NCBI GenBank assembly: GCA_965153455.1
Contig: OZ234501.1
Span: forward strand, 11,408,001 to 11,472,000
DNA from: Sphagnum compactum
Taxonomy: Eukaryota > Bryophyta > Sphagnopsida > Sphagnales
Reading direction: 5' to 3'
DNA: 64,000 bases
Under the pieces are notes generated by a model that was not told the DNA's origin, made no database searches, and saw only the letters and a program-made list of their open reading frames with translations. Both the position numbers and the translations under genes were made by a program. How positions within the stretch are numbered: position 1 is the stretch's first letter; each line of letters starts with the position of its first letter. Positions 23,913 through 37,215 of the stretch are shown here, one piece after another.

Positions 23913-26477
23913 TAAACAATTCTTTTTATATCTTATTATTCATTTTTTTGGTCAATTTGATATTTGTTTCTTTTTCTTTTTTTTCGTCATAATGGCATTT
24001 TTCTTACAAAAATGTGAAATCCAAGTTGTTGATATCTGGAATGGATGTTCACATGATAAATAACAATAGCTATCTAGTAGATTGATATCCTAGTCAAATA
24101 AAAAAACTTGAAAATATGCTATCTCACCCAAAATTTTAAATTGGTAAATTTATAAAAAAAAAAAAAAAAAAGCGGTTTGGATAAATAATTTTGGCCGGAT
24201 GTCCTTATTTGGTGGATATCACAAAAAACGATATCTGCCCAACACTGGACCCAACCCAAATCTGGTTTCCTAGCCAAAATTTCACATGTACATTTACAAT
24301 TAGGTTATCATAACAAGAATCAAGGACAAGTCAAGACTAGTCAATCCCATCCTTTTCTTTTATCCAATGGTAGCCCATGTAAACAAACTTTTTTTTTCTT
24401 TTTTTCTTAAACAATGGGAATGTTTGGTTGCTTTCATGGCCAATATGTGTTACAATGAGTGGTCAATAGTATTTGAACAAGTTTTGCGTGTTTAAACTTC
24501 TTTTATAGAAATTTCAAGAATGCAAAACTTCATGTCACTTCCAATCTCGTATTGTCATCTTTGCATGCTAACATTTGTTTAAAAAACAAAAATTTCATCA
24601 CGACTACCATTATAACTAATGTTTAATATTGTGAAACATCATGTAAAATATATACAATACTGAAAGATTTGAAGAAATAAACAAACAAATAAATAAATAA
24701 TATTCACTTTTCATAAAATTAAGTACCGCACTAGGGTTTTTGAGCTATGCTTCAAGACACTTTTAAGATTGAAATTAGGATTTTTCCAAAAAAACATACA
24801 ATATTACAACTTTAAATAGTTATTGTGATTTTTCAAAAGAGAACATTAGCTTCACACCCTCAGATGGTCAAGAAAGCAAGTGATGAATTGCAATATGTGT
24901 AGTGGGTTTTGCAGGCTGTGGATTTGGTGTACATGTCACGACAATACTACGGTGACATCACAAGGGTTTTGAGGACTTCATATAGAACAATTTGAGTAAC
25001 ATCTATAATCATTGACGATATTATACACAAGAACTTTCCAAATTTTCCCTACCTTTCTATACATGCAAGTCTATGAGTGAAAGTTGTGGGCTCATGCCCA
25101 ACACTGGCTTTGAAGATCGACATATCAGTTCCAATACCAAACATTATGATTATTCAAGTTTCAATCGTTAGAGGGAATTTTTTTCTTTCCTTAGTAGCAC
25201 AAACATAGGTATCTATTGGGTCACTATAATTTCGTACCGCACTTTCATCATGTTCTTGGGAGAAAGAGAAATCAAATAATACACAACTTTTGTGCTGTTG
25301 CAAATACAATTGCAAAGTCAATTTCTAGTTAATAAGTGGATTTCAGAATGAATTTTCAAGGAGGCCACAAGTTGGCCATGATTTGGCCTCCACAAGGATA
25401 AAAGTCTCCTACATAGGCTTCCACACTTACAACACAGTATACTTACACAGCACACAACGATTGCATCAAAGTTTTCCCATAATTTCATCCCAATTTCATT
25501 AATTCCATTTTTTGGGTCTCAATTCAAACAGTCACACATACAACTTACACCAATAAAGTCCACCTCCCCACCATGAGTTGCATGAGAAGCATGTTTTCAA
25601 GCCAAATGAAAGATGTGTAACCATGTCTACTGTTCAGTCACCTAATTTATCCACTTCCTTCTATATTATTTTTCTAAAACAAACACTTTTATGACTACCA
25701 AGTGGTTGACACCTTGAAAACTGAGCAGATTCAAAGCCCTTCTAAATTTACAGGCATTTCTTCAGGAAGTCATGTTATTGACCAGGACAAAGGAACCTCA
25801 ATTTTTAGGCTAAAAAAGTCTGCAAACTGCCCATCCAACCATTGCTGAAAACCTTGATTGAAAGTAACTTTGAACATTCCATTAGTGTCCTCATCTGAAA
25901 CAATACCCAGAATTCAGTGCAAAAACAGACTCACATGACACAAGTTTCAAGGTCCAGAGGAAATGATTTGGCAGGGAAAACTACTCAAAATTACCGAGGC
26001 ATGTGAATTTGAGGCGAAAAAAGGAAAATACTCTTCACATACAGCTTCCAGCTTCAAAAACTAACCTCTCTACATCTACAGCCAATGCGCTCCTGCCAAA
26101 GGACCACTTGATGACAGTATATACAGAGAGCTCCGTACTTGTAAAACTCTACCCCAAATGGGCAGACAACCTGAGCATGTGCTCATGGAACCCACTGAAG
26201 GCCGGTGCAATGAGAGTGTTCTGAGAATTGTGAAACATGAGCCTTGGTTGCACAATAATGACAATCACCCCACTCTAGGCTGCAAAACCATGTGCTTTTC
26301 ACTACTGGAGTCTCATTGCCTGCTATCCACCTCCTGCCCCCCATGCCCCCCCCTCCCCACCCAACAACCTGGGATGTTCTCTTCTGTATGGCAGGAAGTA
26401 CCACAGAAGGATTGACATTCGACATGGGTTTCCTGTTTGAAACAGCAAGGCTAGAACTTTTTGCCACTACAGCAATA
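23913..26477. other. AT-rich spacer and 3' flank of the AHL gene
   Basis: No gene seen. A run of 18 A lies near 24154-24171, followed by a segment ending in the 13-mer TGCCCAACACTGG (24236-24248) that recurs elsewhere in the window. The part from about 25900 to 26477 is less AT-rich and probably includes the 3' untranslated region of the minus-strand AHL gene. Confidence 0.45.
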
Positions 26478-29400
26478 TTAACCCCCTGGAAGAGCATTAA
26501 TGTCTGTCCGCTGGACTTCCTCAGATGGCTGTGGAGTAGTCCAAGCACCCAGAGACTGGAACATGCCCATACTTGGGCTTGTTTGTGCTACAGGCTGACT
26601 GGTAGGAGATGGTCCTCTAGCTCCTTGATGATGCCCTCCTGCTGCATCCATTATTTATCAGAGCATACACATGAGATAACCATAGAAGGCAGACAAGAAT
26701 TTTGAGACATAAACTCAAACTCCTGAAAAACTCATGTCTACACAACACCTACATTTTCTCCCTACATCTTAGAGTCTGTCAACTGAAGACACTGACCTTA
26801 AATCAAGCACCACCATACCCACAACTCTCACTATTAGAATCACAAGAGAACTATCATCATAACATCCATCTCCAAACCACAGAATAGGCAAAGAAAGTTG
26901 CAACACTGAGATCATATGTCAGTCACTTAACAGCAGAACAGACCTGGTATTGAAAGCTTAGAAGGCCTTGGAGTTACAGATGTGGTAGCAGCACCAGTTG
27001 CAGATGCTGGAGACAAACCAATAAACTTCTCCTGCTCAATTCTTGGCTTTGAGAGGGTTTTACCAGGATCAGAAATGAAAGTTCCAACTACTACCTGCAT
27101 CAACGGCCACAGAGAAGGTGACATTCATATTAGTCTATTTGCTGAACAGCAAGCACAAAAATGCAATCTACATCTGACTTATTCTCTAGGAAGCATCATC
27201 TGCTCCATGTAAATAGGAAGCAAGGTGTCCTTCCAGAAGACCAAGGCAAGGGAAGCTCTCTTAAAAATAAAAATACCACACTTACTAACAACCAAAAACA
27301 GATTGCACCAGTTTTAGTATCTCCAAGACTCCAAAAGGATTAACTGAGCCCTTGGTCACAAACAGATGCATTTATGAAAACAAAGCTACAAAAGCAGACA
27401 CTCATCTACCTGGTCACCTACCTGTATAGGAGAAGCTGCAACAAGGAGGCCTGCCACGCCACCACCAATAACACGGCCATCTGTTCCTGCCAAAGAGACA
27501 CTAAGTCCCCCTGTTCGTTGGCGACCTCCACCTCCAGTATCTTGTAGAAGATATGACCCTGACAACGAGAGAATCTCATAACGACCCTGCCAAGAAAACG
27601 AAACATCTCTTTCCTTCATTACAACTGCAAACACAACTAATGCAATATTAACAGAGCAAAAACAAAGACATGCTTTTGAGAATGTCATGTGTGCTGGCCA
27701 GCATGTAACATGACAAACTATGAAAGAAATGCAATCACACATAATTCAAGCTATATGGATACTTTGCAACCAGGGATATACAGATACATGGTACTGAACT
27801 TTAAATGTGTAGTGAACAGCTACCAATCCAAAAACAGATTCCATATGCAATGTCCAACAATACAAGTCAGGGTTAGTGGTTGTAATAGTTGAACAGAAAT
27901 GACTCAGTCGTTTCAACAACATGCTTTTGACTGTGGAGATGCAGTAGTAGTGACTGATTTTCCTCAGTGACTCTCTCCCCACCCAAAATAGAGTACCTCA
28001 TATGTGACAGTGCCCCCAGATGAGGATTGCTGGCGTAGTGTCACATTGGATATGGCACCATTTGCAGACATTACACAAACTGCACGTGACCCATGCTGTG
28101 CAAACGACATAATCTTTGTTGCAACATCCTGTGGGTTGTTGTCAATGGGCCAAGCCACTCTTGGTAAGTATTAACAGAAGATCAAGCTATAACATTAAAG
28201 GCATCCAGCCCAATGCCTGAAGTCCAGAATCATGTAGGGAACATGATAGCTTTGTATATAGCTTTACACATGGAAAAGGACTTTGGAGAAACATAAGATA
28301 GAAACCTTCTCAACCCAAGGAGCCCACAACTTGAAAAAGAATGTCTATTTGCTGCAAGCAAGCATCTGATATTGAGGTCACAAGATAAAAGAAAAGCTAA
28401 CCTCCCCTGCTGCAACTGTTATGATGTGTGGTGTAAAGCCCTGGCCTGCTGAACCTGCCAGTACAACCCCTGGTTGTACAAACCAAGAAGCAGCATGAGG
28501 CCAGCATTAGTTTCCAAAGATTGTCAGTCAACACATGACTCTGGATAAATGAGTTAGTTACAGCATGAATTGCCGAAGTGTCAGTCTTGCTGTGAAATAG
28601 TCATGAACGAAAGGGGTGCGTACAGAGCTCTTGCTCAATCCAGTGTAGTGGTCATTGCAATATAGTATTTTCCAACCTTCATCCAACAGGACAATCAGAG
28701 ACAAAATAGAGACATTCAGTTCACTCAAACCACCAGAATCAGGTACATACCAAGGGCCGCTAGCTGCTGCTTCTTTCCTGAACCCAGAGGTCGGCCTCTA
28801 CTACGCTTCTCTAATGGGGATGATGATGGCGATCCCCCACCCCCCACTGCTGGAGAAATAGGGAGTGGTAGTGTAGAGAGCGGTGTATTGAGTGGTATTA
28901 CATTCCCTTCAGCATCAGTAGTCATATACTTGCGAGGCCTTCCTCTCTTACGCCTAACAGGATCCCCCTGGCTCCCCATGGAGCCTCCACTCGTGGCTAC
29001 GGTCATTCCTGTGCCAGCAGGCATAGTCATGGATGGGAAAGGACCAGAGGGCCCACCACCCTCCATTGAAGGAGGGTTGGTTCCAAGGATCATCCCTGTG
29101 ACAGAGGCTGCCGGCCGAGTGGCAGCTGGTGCATGCAGGCCTTGTGGTGACCCAGCAGCACCCATAGTTCCACCTGTCGGCGTTCCAAATCCTACACTTC
29201 TTGGCTGCAAAAGGCTGTAGGGGCTCTGCACAACCACACATATCAAACAATGCACAGGGAATTTAAGCAATACAGTGTATAGAAAGATGGTCAATGCAAG
29301 TCACACTCCACAATCGCCAACATGCGCAGATGTGCAGATTGGTTATCACTTTCTTTAAGAACCTGTCCTCCATCCACATGTGTTCCAGCATATGAAACAT

Positions 29401-29805
29401 GTGTATTCTGAAATCTGAAACATCAAGGCATCGATCATGTGTCATCCAGTCCAGCATAGATCAAATTGCATACGAAGAAAGAACTAGAGAGGTGCAGCAG
29501 TCCCCTAAGCTGCACCTCGAAAGCCGGACAGTAAGTATCCATGAATGGCTTCATAGGGTTTCCTCCAGAGGTGCTCCTTTCAGTGGTAGGGGCATGATGA
29601 CTTGAATATAAAGATTGTTGAAGAATACAGACCAGCCAAGAGGGAGCAGACTTCTCCAAGGCCATGTCAACCATGAGATCTTGGACCCCATTTTGTCCAA
29701 GGAGGAGACAAGCAACAGTACCTTTGGAGAAGGATTTTGGAAGAGTTTAAGACTTACTTGCATGCTACCACCGGGTCCGGAACCCGCTGCTTCCCTGCCT
29801 TCCAT
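26478..29805 (-). CDS. AT-hook motif nuclear-localized (AHL) protein, 7 exons
   Basis: Predicted 395-residue nuclear protein that binds the minor groove of AT-rich DNA and forms AHL multimers through its PPC/DUF296 domain (family knowledge). Coding exons: 29758-29805, 28751-29225, 28402-28454, 27997-28128, 27422-27586, 26944-27094, 26478-26641. All junctions are GT-AG and phases close. The N-terminus MEGREAAGSGPGGSMQ is typical of intron-containing AHLs. Two AT-hooks are seen: RRKRGRPRKY (107-116) and RSRGRPLGSGKKQQ (157-170). The PPC domain (about 179-297) spans exons 3-6 (GFTPHIITVAAGE, GSRAVCVMSANGAISNVTL, GRYEILSLSGSY, IGGGVAGLLVAASPIQVVVG). Two hooks plus one PPC and several introns indicate a type II AHL. 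The C-terminus is Pro/Ser/Gly-rich and ends DINALPGG. The last exon has alternative tandem acceptors three bases apart. Confidence 0.93.
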
Positions 29806-29809
29806 GCAT
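29767..29809 (-). promoter_or_regulatory. Overlapping upstream ORF at the AHL start
   Basis: An ATG lies at 29809 (gene strand), four bases upstream of and out of frame with the AHL ATG at 29805. The short frame runs through the main start and stops after 14 codons (TAG at 29765-29767), wholly inside exon 1. Its context is weak (T at -3), so most ribosomes should scan past it to the main start, which has G at +4. It could lower translation. Confidence 0.5.
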
Positions 29810-30320
29810 AGACTCGCCAAGAACCTTCGCCTTTCGTGTTGAGTTAAACTCCGTCTTTCCCTCCTATCCTGAGCCCTCCTGTGTCGCTGGTTGGCTACAG
29901 GGTGCTCCTACTTTCGTCCTCGGCCCCTCTACGTCAGCAGCAGACAATGCTCATCGAGAAAAAGGGGAGACAGTAAACCCGACGCTCTGCCTTGCTCTTC
30001 GTGGGGCCTTTCTTCACCTTGTGGAGCAGTTGCCACCAAACTGCTCGCAAAACGACACTGTATCACGGAAAACAAGATTGCAAAATTAATCCCTGCCCTA
30101 AAGAAAGAAAGGTCGGTGACAAAGTTGCTGCTCTCCAAAGAGGTCATTATTGCGAAGCTCTTGCGCAGCAGCAGCAGCAGCAGTCCACGACTTCGCAACA
30201 AAACTCTGCCCTAGAATAAGTGTGAGGATAGAAAGACCCTAGAAACACAAATTTGCTTGTCTTTGATGTTTTGTTTTCCCCAGAAGAAGAAGAAGACGCG
30301 TGATCGATGACAGAGGTCAG
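29806..30320 (-). promoter_or_regulatory. AHL 5' leader and proximal promoter region
   Basis: This is the upstream side of the minus-strand AHL gene. It includes a GCA trinucleotide run at about 30165-30182 and a GAAGAA run near 30285-30297. Its GC content is higher than in the spacers around it, as expected for a plant 5' leader. The transcription start cannot be fixed by eye. Confidence 0.4.
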
Positions 30321-32300
30321 TCGTCTACAGACGTCTAATGGCGCTAGCTACACCACAAACTTCCACACCTACAACGAACAATCCAGAGACAAGAACGAAA
30401 GAATATGCAGACAGACACAGCAAAAGTGTTGGCAAAGATGCAGCAAGAAAGAAGACGAGCTCCCAGTCTCTCCATCTCCCTTGCGCGTTCAACTGGTTTG
30501 CCCTATCTTTTGGGCAGCAGGAACTTGAAAGAAGACAGACAGACGCACCAGAACTTGAAGTAGTTACTCGGGGAAAGCAACCAACCAGTGATGGATGCGC
30601 TAGCTATATCTCCACAGAAAAGTTGGTGTGGACGAAGAAGAATGTGTATTCTTTTTTCCTTTTATTTTGCAACTCTTCCAAGGCGGGGAATAGCAGCGGC
30701 AGCACGGTAGTCAGCAGTGACATGCAAGCTCCTCGCAGAAGAAAACGAGACTGACGACATTCTCTTTCTTTCTTTCTTAGTTTCTGTCTGTGTGTGCGTC
30801 TTTGCCCTTATTTCAAGGAAAAGAGGACACGTTCCCACATTATGTGCAATTTTATGTCTGTGTTGTTCCTAGTCCTGTTTTATCTTCACTCCCTTGGACC
30901 AAATGTAGCGGAAAATAAATGTATTCTCCTCAAACGATACAAATGTTCATACCAATGCAAAAGCATGCAACTCTTTTACGACCAAGCAAGGAAGCAACGG
31001 AAAAAGCCAACACGCTGCGCTCGTTCCCCTCTTATTACTTCCCCTTGAGAGGCCTCTGGGAACCGGCTTCACCTTTCTCTCTTCTCTCAAGCTCTCACAA
31101 GAAAATTTCTGCCAATTTCCTACACAAAGCTTTTCCTCCTCTCCTCAAAAGATATGTCTCACAAAAGCTGCTCAAGACTAACCTCTCAGAAAACAAGCAG
31201 GCAAGCGAACCAGAGCAGTCAGCAAAAACACACACAAGCAAGCAAGCAAACAAACAATCAAACAAACGACCCAACAGCAGAAGCTTTGAACTTCCCACCA
31301 AAACGCACGCGCCTGGGAACCCGCCAAAGCTTCAAAATCCCCAAAACACGCCCCCCGCCCGCGCACCCCAAACCAAACCCAGGCAGCACCCCAGGAAGAG
31401 ACCCCGCACCCGTCCCCCGGCCACCCCGCCCAAAAAAGCTCACAAAAGCTCCAAAACTCTGAACCAAGTGAAAATAAAAAAACATAAGGGTTGGTACCAA
31501 ATCTTCACAAAGTGTTTTAAGTTTTAACCCCACCAACAAAACCCAACAAAAACTCCTTCCCCCCCTTTCACCACCCCCGCCCTCCCCCCCCCCCAAAAAC
31601 AAACAAACAATCAAATAAGCTCCAAATCTACAAAAACTTCAACTACTTATACCTATTTGCATCCCACCTTGGGTTCTGGCCCGGGCGCTGTTTGGCCCAC
31701 TTAATGACGCTAAATTGTAAGTAAGTAAGTAAGTAAGTAAGGTTCCCCATTATAAGTGGTATAAGGAAAAAGGGGGCGTATGGGCGTATATCCAGTTGCC
31801 ACAGCAGCAGCCGCCCACCAAAATTGCAAGCTTAAGGTACCACACCCTCAGCAAATAAATTGCCCCCACATACACCTATTATGATGATTCAACAACACAA
31901 CACAATTTCTCCCACTCCTTGAAAATTCTCCACCCACCCCTCCCCCCCCACCCCCCAAAACATAAACAAAAACAAAAGCTTGCACCACAATTTACTTATA
32001 ATCTACACAATAGGTACCTTTCTTTAGAGCTCCAAGAAATTTTTGCAGTTGAGAAAAATGGTACTAGAGGTACCTAGTTGTTTTGTTGTAGTAGTAGTAC
32101 TAAGGACTTAGTGTAAACAAAAAGACAAAGTGGATGCCAACAACAACAAAAAGAGGAAAAAGGAAAAAACCTTTGCACTTTGTATCACCACCAGAATCAA
32201 CGCCACCGACCCCTAAAGTAATTTTATTTCCCCCCCCCCCCCCTCTCTCCCCACATCCCACTTCCCTTGCTTAACTTTTGTTACTTCATTTAACCCTCTT
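30321..32300. other. Gene-free region with strong A/C strand asymmetry and homopolymers
   Basis: No gene supported. Between roughly 31180 and 32010 the plus strand is dominated by A and C. It has CAAG/CAAA repeats at 31195-31265 and long C runs at about 31560-31594, 31940-31960 and 32230-32243 (14 C). The long proline-rich open frames here follow from this composition. A (TAAG)n microsatellite occupies about 31717-31741. Confidence 0.6.
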
Positions 32301-35300
32301 GGCTTCCTAGTTTATTTCTACTTTAGGTAAGCGTTTTTAATGGGCAAGTAAAGTTAGGTGGGTAACTAGTAAGTCACTAGTTCGGTCCATTAGTGAAGTA
32401 CCGTTACCCTATCATGCAATAATTAATTATAGGAACTATAATAATAGTCTATTTGTAGGGGAAAGTAGCCTAGTTTGACAAACTACCATAGAGTAAATAA
32501 ATAGACGGTCCGTTTTGTTATTATTATCATTTATTATTGTTTATTATTATATTTCATTAATTACTATTATTGTTTAGGTGGCAATTCAAGATGGGTTTTT
32601 AAAAATAAATAAATAATTTAACTCTTCCTCACTTGCCTCCTCTCCTCCCCAACCCTAACCCTTACCTAAGTTGATCTCAAAAAAGGAGCACCTACCAAAA
32701 GCACATTCCTTGGAAAACACTTGGAATTTGATTGCTTCCATTTATAAAAAAAAGGAACTCAGTAGCAAATAGCCTTTGAAAGATGCATGAAGTTGTGAAC
32801 CTCACACTCTTTGTCTAACAAGCTTTCAAGCAACTTATAATTTCATAATAATTCATCATTCAATTGTGCAGAGTTTTGCTGTGAGGTCTTCAAATTCCCA
32901 TTAAGTTAGGTTTAAAGCATTTGGTGGTGGACTTATAAACCATCCTTTTTTGTGTACCTAATTAAGTGATCATTTTTCAACATGATAACATGTTAACATG
33001 CACCTAACTTGTTTTCAATTCCCTCAAAAGAATTGAATCATGATGTGTCATCAGAGAAGCATGCTTTGAATGTTGATTTGACCTTTAGGTACATAACCTT
33101 CATTGCACTAAGTGGTAAATCAATTTATTGGCTGCTCAGCAAATGAACTAGAACACACACAGATATCATAAATATGATCATAAGTATCATTCACATATTT
33201 GCTTTCCATTGTTTAACTGAAGTTTGGACTTGCCAAGAAATGAATTACCTGGATCTGCTATTTCTCTAGATGAAGGAAGGGTTCATTAAATTGCTTCAAA
33301 AACGTCTCAAAGTATGTATCCATGAGAAAGGAAAATGTATTATAAAACTTTTTAAGTTCCACAAAATAAATTGTTCAGTGTCAATTACATTCCAAACATT
33401 CAACAAGTTGATGAATAAAAAATTGATTTCACAAAAGTGATATATATGTTTCTCTTAAAACACATTTTTCCAAGGTTTTCCTCACAACCAACTGAATTTT
33501 CGCAAAAGACTTTTTGTTTCCAGTTTTCAATGAACTATATCAATGACTCCAACCACGCAAGAGTACCCCATTTTACCACAACTCAAAAAGTGGTGTAGGT
33601 AGCCAAATCATCCTAGGAAATGCTCTAGGCAAACTTTGTGGGATAGTTTGGGCACCTCAAACATTGATTCTAGCATGACTAAAAAGCTCTTCCTTACACC
33701 GACAAGACTAGCTCTTCAAGTGGACACTACATTGAGTTCAATATGATTGTGGCACCATTGAGATTGCGGTTCCACCCAATCACAACTCTCCTCCATGTCT
33801 ATACTATCCACCCATTTAGAAGCCACCTTGTCACAAACTAGAGGATATAACTGACAACCCAAATGGCAAGAATGTATGAAGCTTTGTCCATGAATTCAAC
33901 GAAATTCCATGAATTACTTCCAAGCACCAACAATAAGCTAATAGAAATTAGTACAATGCCAAGGTCGTTATGAACTTGAAATTCATGTGAGTTTTGAACC
34001 CCAGAAATAAAGGGGAACCCATAGGTATTTTTAGGTGTATAAAACCAGTTGGAATTTGGGAGTAATACTTGGAGCAACTCATTCTCCATACAATATATGT
34101 GTTGAGCTCACTTCTTTAGATACCTACTTAATACTTAGGGTGGAGAGCCACAATTATTCTTAAAGACGTCCATTGACTGTAGGCTAACTGCCCCCATATA
34201 TAAGTATATTAGTTAATCTCAACCCCTAATGAATGAACTTAGTCCACTAAATTCTTGGAAACAGGAGCCTGTAACTACTAACTACCCAACACAATTCACC
34301 AAAACTTAAGTTTGTGTTTATGATCTAAGAAGAAAAAAATTTCTTTGACTAGGCTAGTGTCCTTCCAGACCTAAATGGGTTAAAATAAGTGCTGGAGAAT
34401 GAAGAGAAGTGATTGCAGTTATTATTATAGTTGCATCAATTATATGTAACTTCCTGATTTGAAAAACATAGGCAAGGTTGATGTGAGCACCATCATTACC
34501 TTTGTGAGCTGCACTATTTACCTAACCCTAAAACAATGTCCAAATTACTAAGGGGGGGGGGGGGGTTTGCCAGAGAGATGTGAGTTGTTGGGTCAGTTTA
34601 TGTGCAAAGTTGCGAAGTGATAATTAGCTGTGCAAATTGACTTAGGTTTCTTTCCCTTGATCCTTGGAAACCTGCAAACTGCCAACATCAAATTCCAACT
34701 GCAATATAAAAATAAACTTAATGAGTAATTAGCCACCACTGCTACTAATGAATTGACACAAGACACTCAAACAAGGACATGTTAGTAAATGGCATGGTAC
34801 CCCCCCCCATTTGCCTTGCTCCTGGAATGTGCATTTATTCCATGTTTATTTTTAAAGCCGGCAGAAGGAACTCCCTATATTTTAAGAGCAGACAATTTGA
34901 AGAATTTTCATATCATTTTTTTCAAAAAGAACAAAAAAAATAGTAGGAGAAGGTAATGTAGATTGTGTGGGTTGGATTTAAGAGAGGTCATGATATTAAT
35001 TATTGTTAGTTGCCCTTGTTGCACCCCTGTATCCATGATCCATTCATCCATCCATCCATCCATCCATGAGGATTATCTCTTTTGTGTAGTATAACATGGT
35101 TGCATGTCTTGTAGTTGTATGAGAGAAGGTGAGCATCTACTAGTCTTCATGGATACAGAATGGACATGCACATTTTGTTGGATTGCCTCATTGTGACAAA
35201 TCCTTTCCAACCTGAATGAATAAAGCGATCAAATCTGAAAAGGGAGGTGAAGGGTGAAGCAAAGACACCTGGGAATATTTACCAGTTGCAAGAAGCATTC

Positions 35301-36254
35301 AACAAGCATGTTGGGGCCAAGGTCTTGATGAAGAAGAATAGTTTGTATTTTGCTTTTTTCATTTGGCAAAAGGGGAAATTTTTCAAGAACTATTGTGGGT
35401 TTCCCAAGCAAGTGAAAAACTTTTGGAATATACGAATTGGTGGGGTGTAACTAAAGAGGTGATGCTTCCATATGTGCCCCCATCATGTTCCTCAAGTAAT
35501 CCAAATCAAAGTCACCTTAATGGTGTTCATGTATGTTATTGAAAGCATAGAAAACTTTTCATATTATTTGCCATGTAATCTACTCCCCTAAGTTATTCCA
35601 AGGTGGAAAAACCAACCTACATATCTACCTATCTTTGAAAGAAGTTCCAAAACTAGGTTTCATATAATTGACCAAGGAAATACCCTATCACACAAAATGT
35701 ATGCAAACATTGATGCACACCTAGTGGAAAATAATGAAAAGTCTTGTGCAATGTGTGATGCCTTTTCCACCTATTGCTTGTGACGTTGGCTCACATAATT
35801 TGGGAACGAGTAAATGATGTGTTCATTTCATCGATTGTTCAATCCTCACGTTGAACTATTGGCATTGTCACCTCCACGGAAAGAGAGATTGTCCCTTTCT
35901 AAATATTGTCATTGCAAATACCTTTTAAAGATGTATTCTTCCTTTGTGAATCTCAACTTAAAGCATTTCAACTTTGAAGGTGGCAAATTTTAAGTAAGAG
36001 ATTGATCACAATTCAATCTGTTTCTTTTCATTGTAAGAAATCCTTAGTTTTTTGCAAAGACAAGTTGTTGACTTGTTGCATGCCAGTACTGGAAAACCCT
36101 AAAATGCGAGAGAGTATGAACAATTTCCCTTCTTCAGTCATGATGATTTTCTTTAGGTGACAAGTTTCCATGGTGCTTCAAAGAGGATTATGATTTTAGA
36201 TGTTCAAGATTTGCAATTTAGTTTTGCAAAACTTGCAAGCTAATTGCGTAGCAG
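32301..36254. other. Gene-free AT-rich spacer with scattered simple repeats
   Basis: No gene that I can support. It contains a run of 14 G at 34552-34565 and an (ATCC)n microsatellite at about 35043-35067. Around 35240-36080 on the plus strand some segments read for several dozen residues without stop in shifting frames, which suggests an old transposon relic of unrecognised family. Confidence 0.45.
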
Positions 36255-36357
36255 CACCTTCAGCATGGAAGGGATTGCAAGCTCACACCTAGCTACACCT
36301 TCAGCATGGAAGGGAATGCAAGCTCACACCTAGCTACACCTTCAGCTTGGGAAGGTC
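36255..36357. repeat. 41-base tandem repeat, about 2.5 copies
   Basis: The unit starts CACCTTCAGCATGGAAGGG. Copies start at 36255, 36296 and 36337 (partial, diverging after CTTCAGC). Copies one and two differ by very few bases, so the array is young. Confidence 0.8.
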
Positions 36358-37215
36358 ATGCTAATGGAAGGCAACTGGACCTTCCAAAGTTCGAAGGTGC
36401 AGGTCCTCAATGGAAGGGTAACCTAATTCAAGCTCCCTAAATTAGTGGCCCTTAGTACTTTTCAATTTCCCCTTCTCAACCGACCTGCCATTCTCACTTT
36501 TGATTTGTCAAGCACTAATGGTAATTGAATCGTTGTTTCAATAGTTGACATTTCTTAATAGAAATAGAAGTAGTGCATCAACCCCATAAGGTAAGGTTTT
36601 TTAATTAGGTCTTGCGTCTCTTCATTTTCCTCAATCCCTACTTCCTTGCTAAATAATGTTTTATTTGGCTCTACAGTTTGGTTCATTTATATATCTCCAA
36701 CTTCTTGTTCTCTCTTTTATTGGTTTTTATCAATTGTGTGGGGGAAAAAAAAATTCTTATAAAACATATATCCCCACCCCCTCCCTCCCCTGTCCCATTA
36801 CAACCACACTCTTTTACAAAAAAAAATCAATTTATTTTATAACTCAGCAGTGAAACCTTGTCAAATTACTTCAAGAGTTTCAAAGTATAACAACCAATTA
36901 TTGCAATGAAGCAACAAAAATAGTTTTCCTTCCATTTAAGCCCCAAAAAAACAAAAGCTTCATGATCTAAATGTACATGGAGGACGATAGTTGTTTTGGA
37001 AAACAACGACCACTTAAGGTACCTATCTTTTTCTCTTCAATTTGTCAATCGAGTGAAAAAAAAAAAAAAACAACCTAGATTTTTCTCCCCTTCTTCAACC
37101 CTAGCTTAGAAATTGCTGAAAAAGGGTATATTCAGATATACTTAGGAAAGAGCATCATTCCTTGAGGTAGGAGCTCTAGCATTTACAATTATCAATACTA
37201 TTGTGAGTGTGTTCT
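36358..37215. other. AT-rich spacer, nothing recognised
   Basis: No gene or named repeat was recognised. Poly(A) runs and short C-rich runs occur (about 36775-36800 and 37058-37072). Confidence 0.4.

Noticed and set aside
26003-26705. Plus-strand frames over the AHL last exon and its 3' flank
   Set aside because: They are antisense shadows of the AHL gene; the minus strand has consistent exons and phases.
30338-31614. Several proline-, serine- or glycine-rich open frames on both strands
   Set aside because: They arise from the A/C-rich low-complexity block and have no splice structure or domain.
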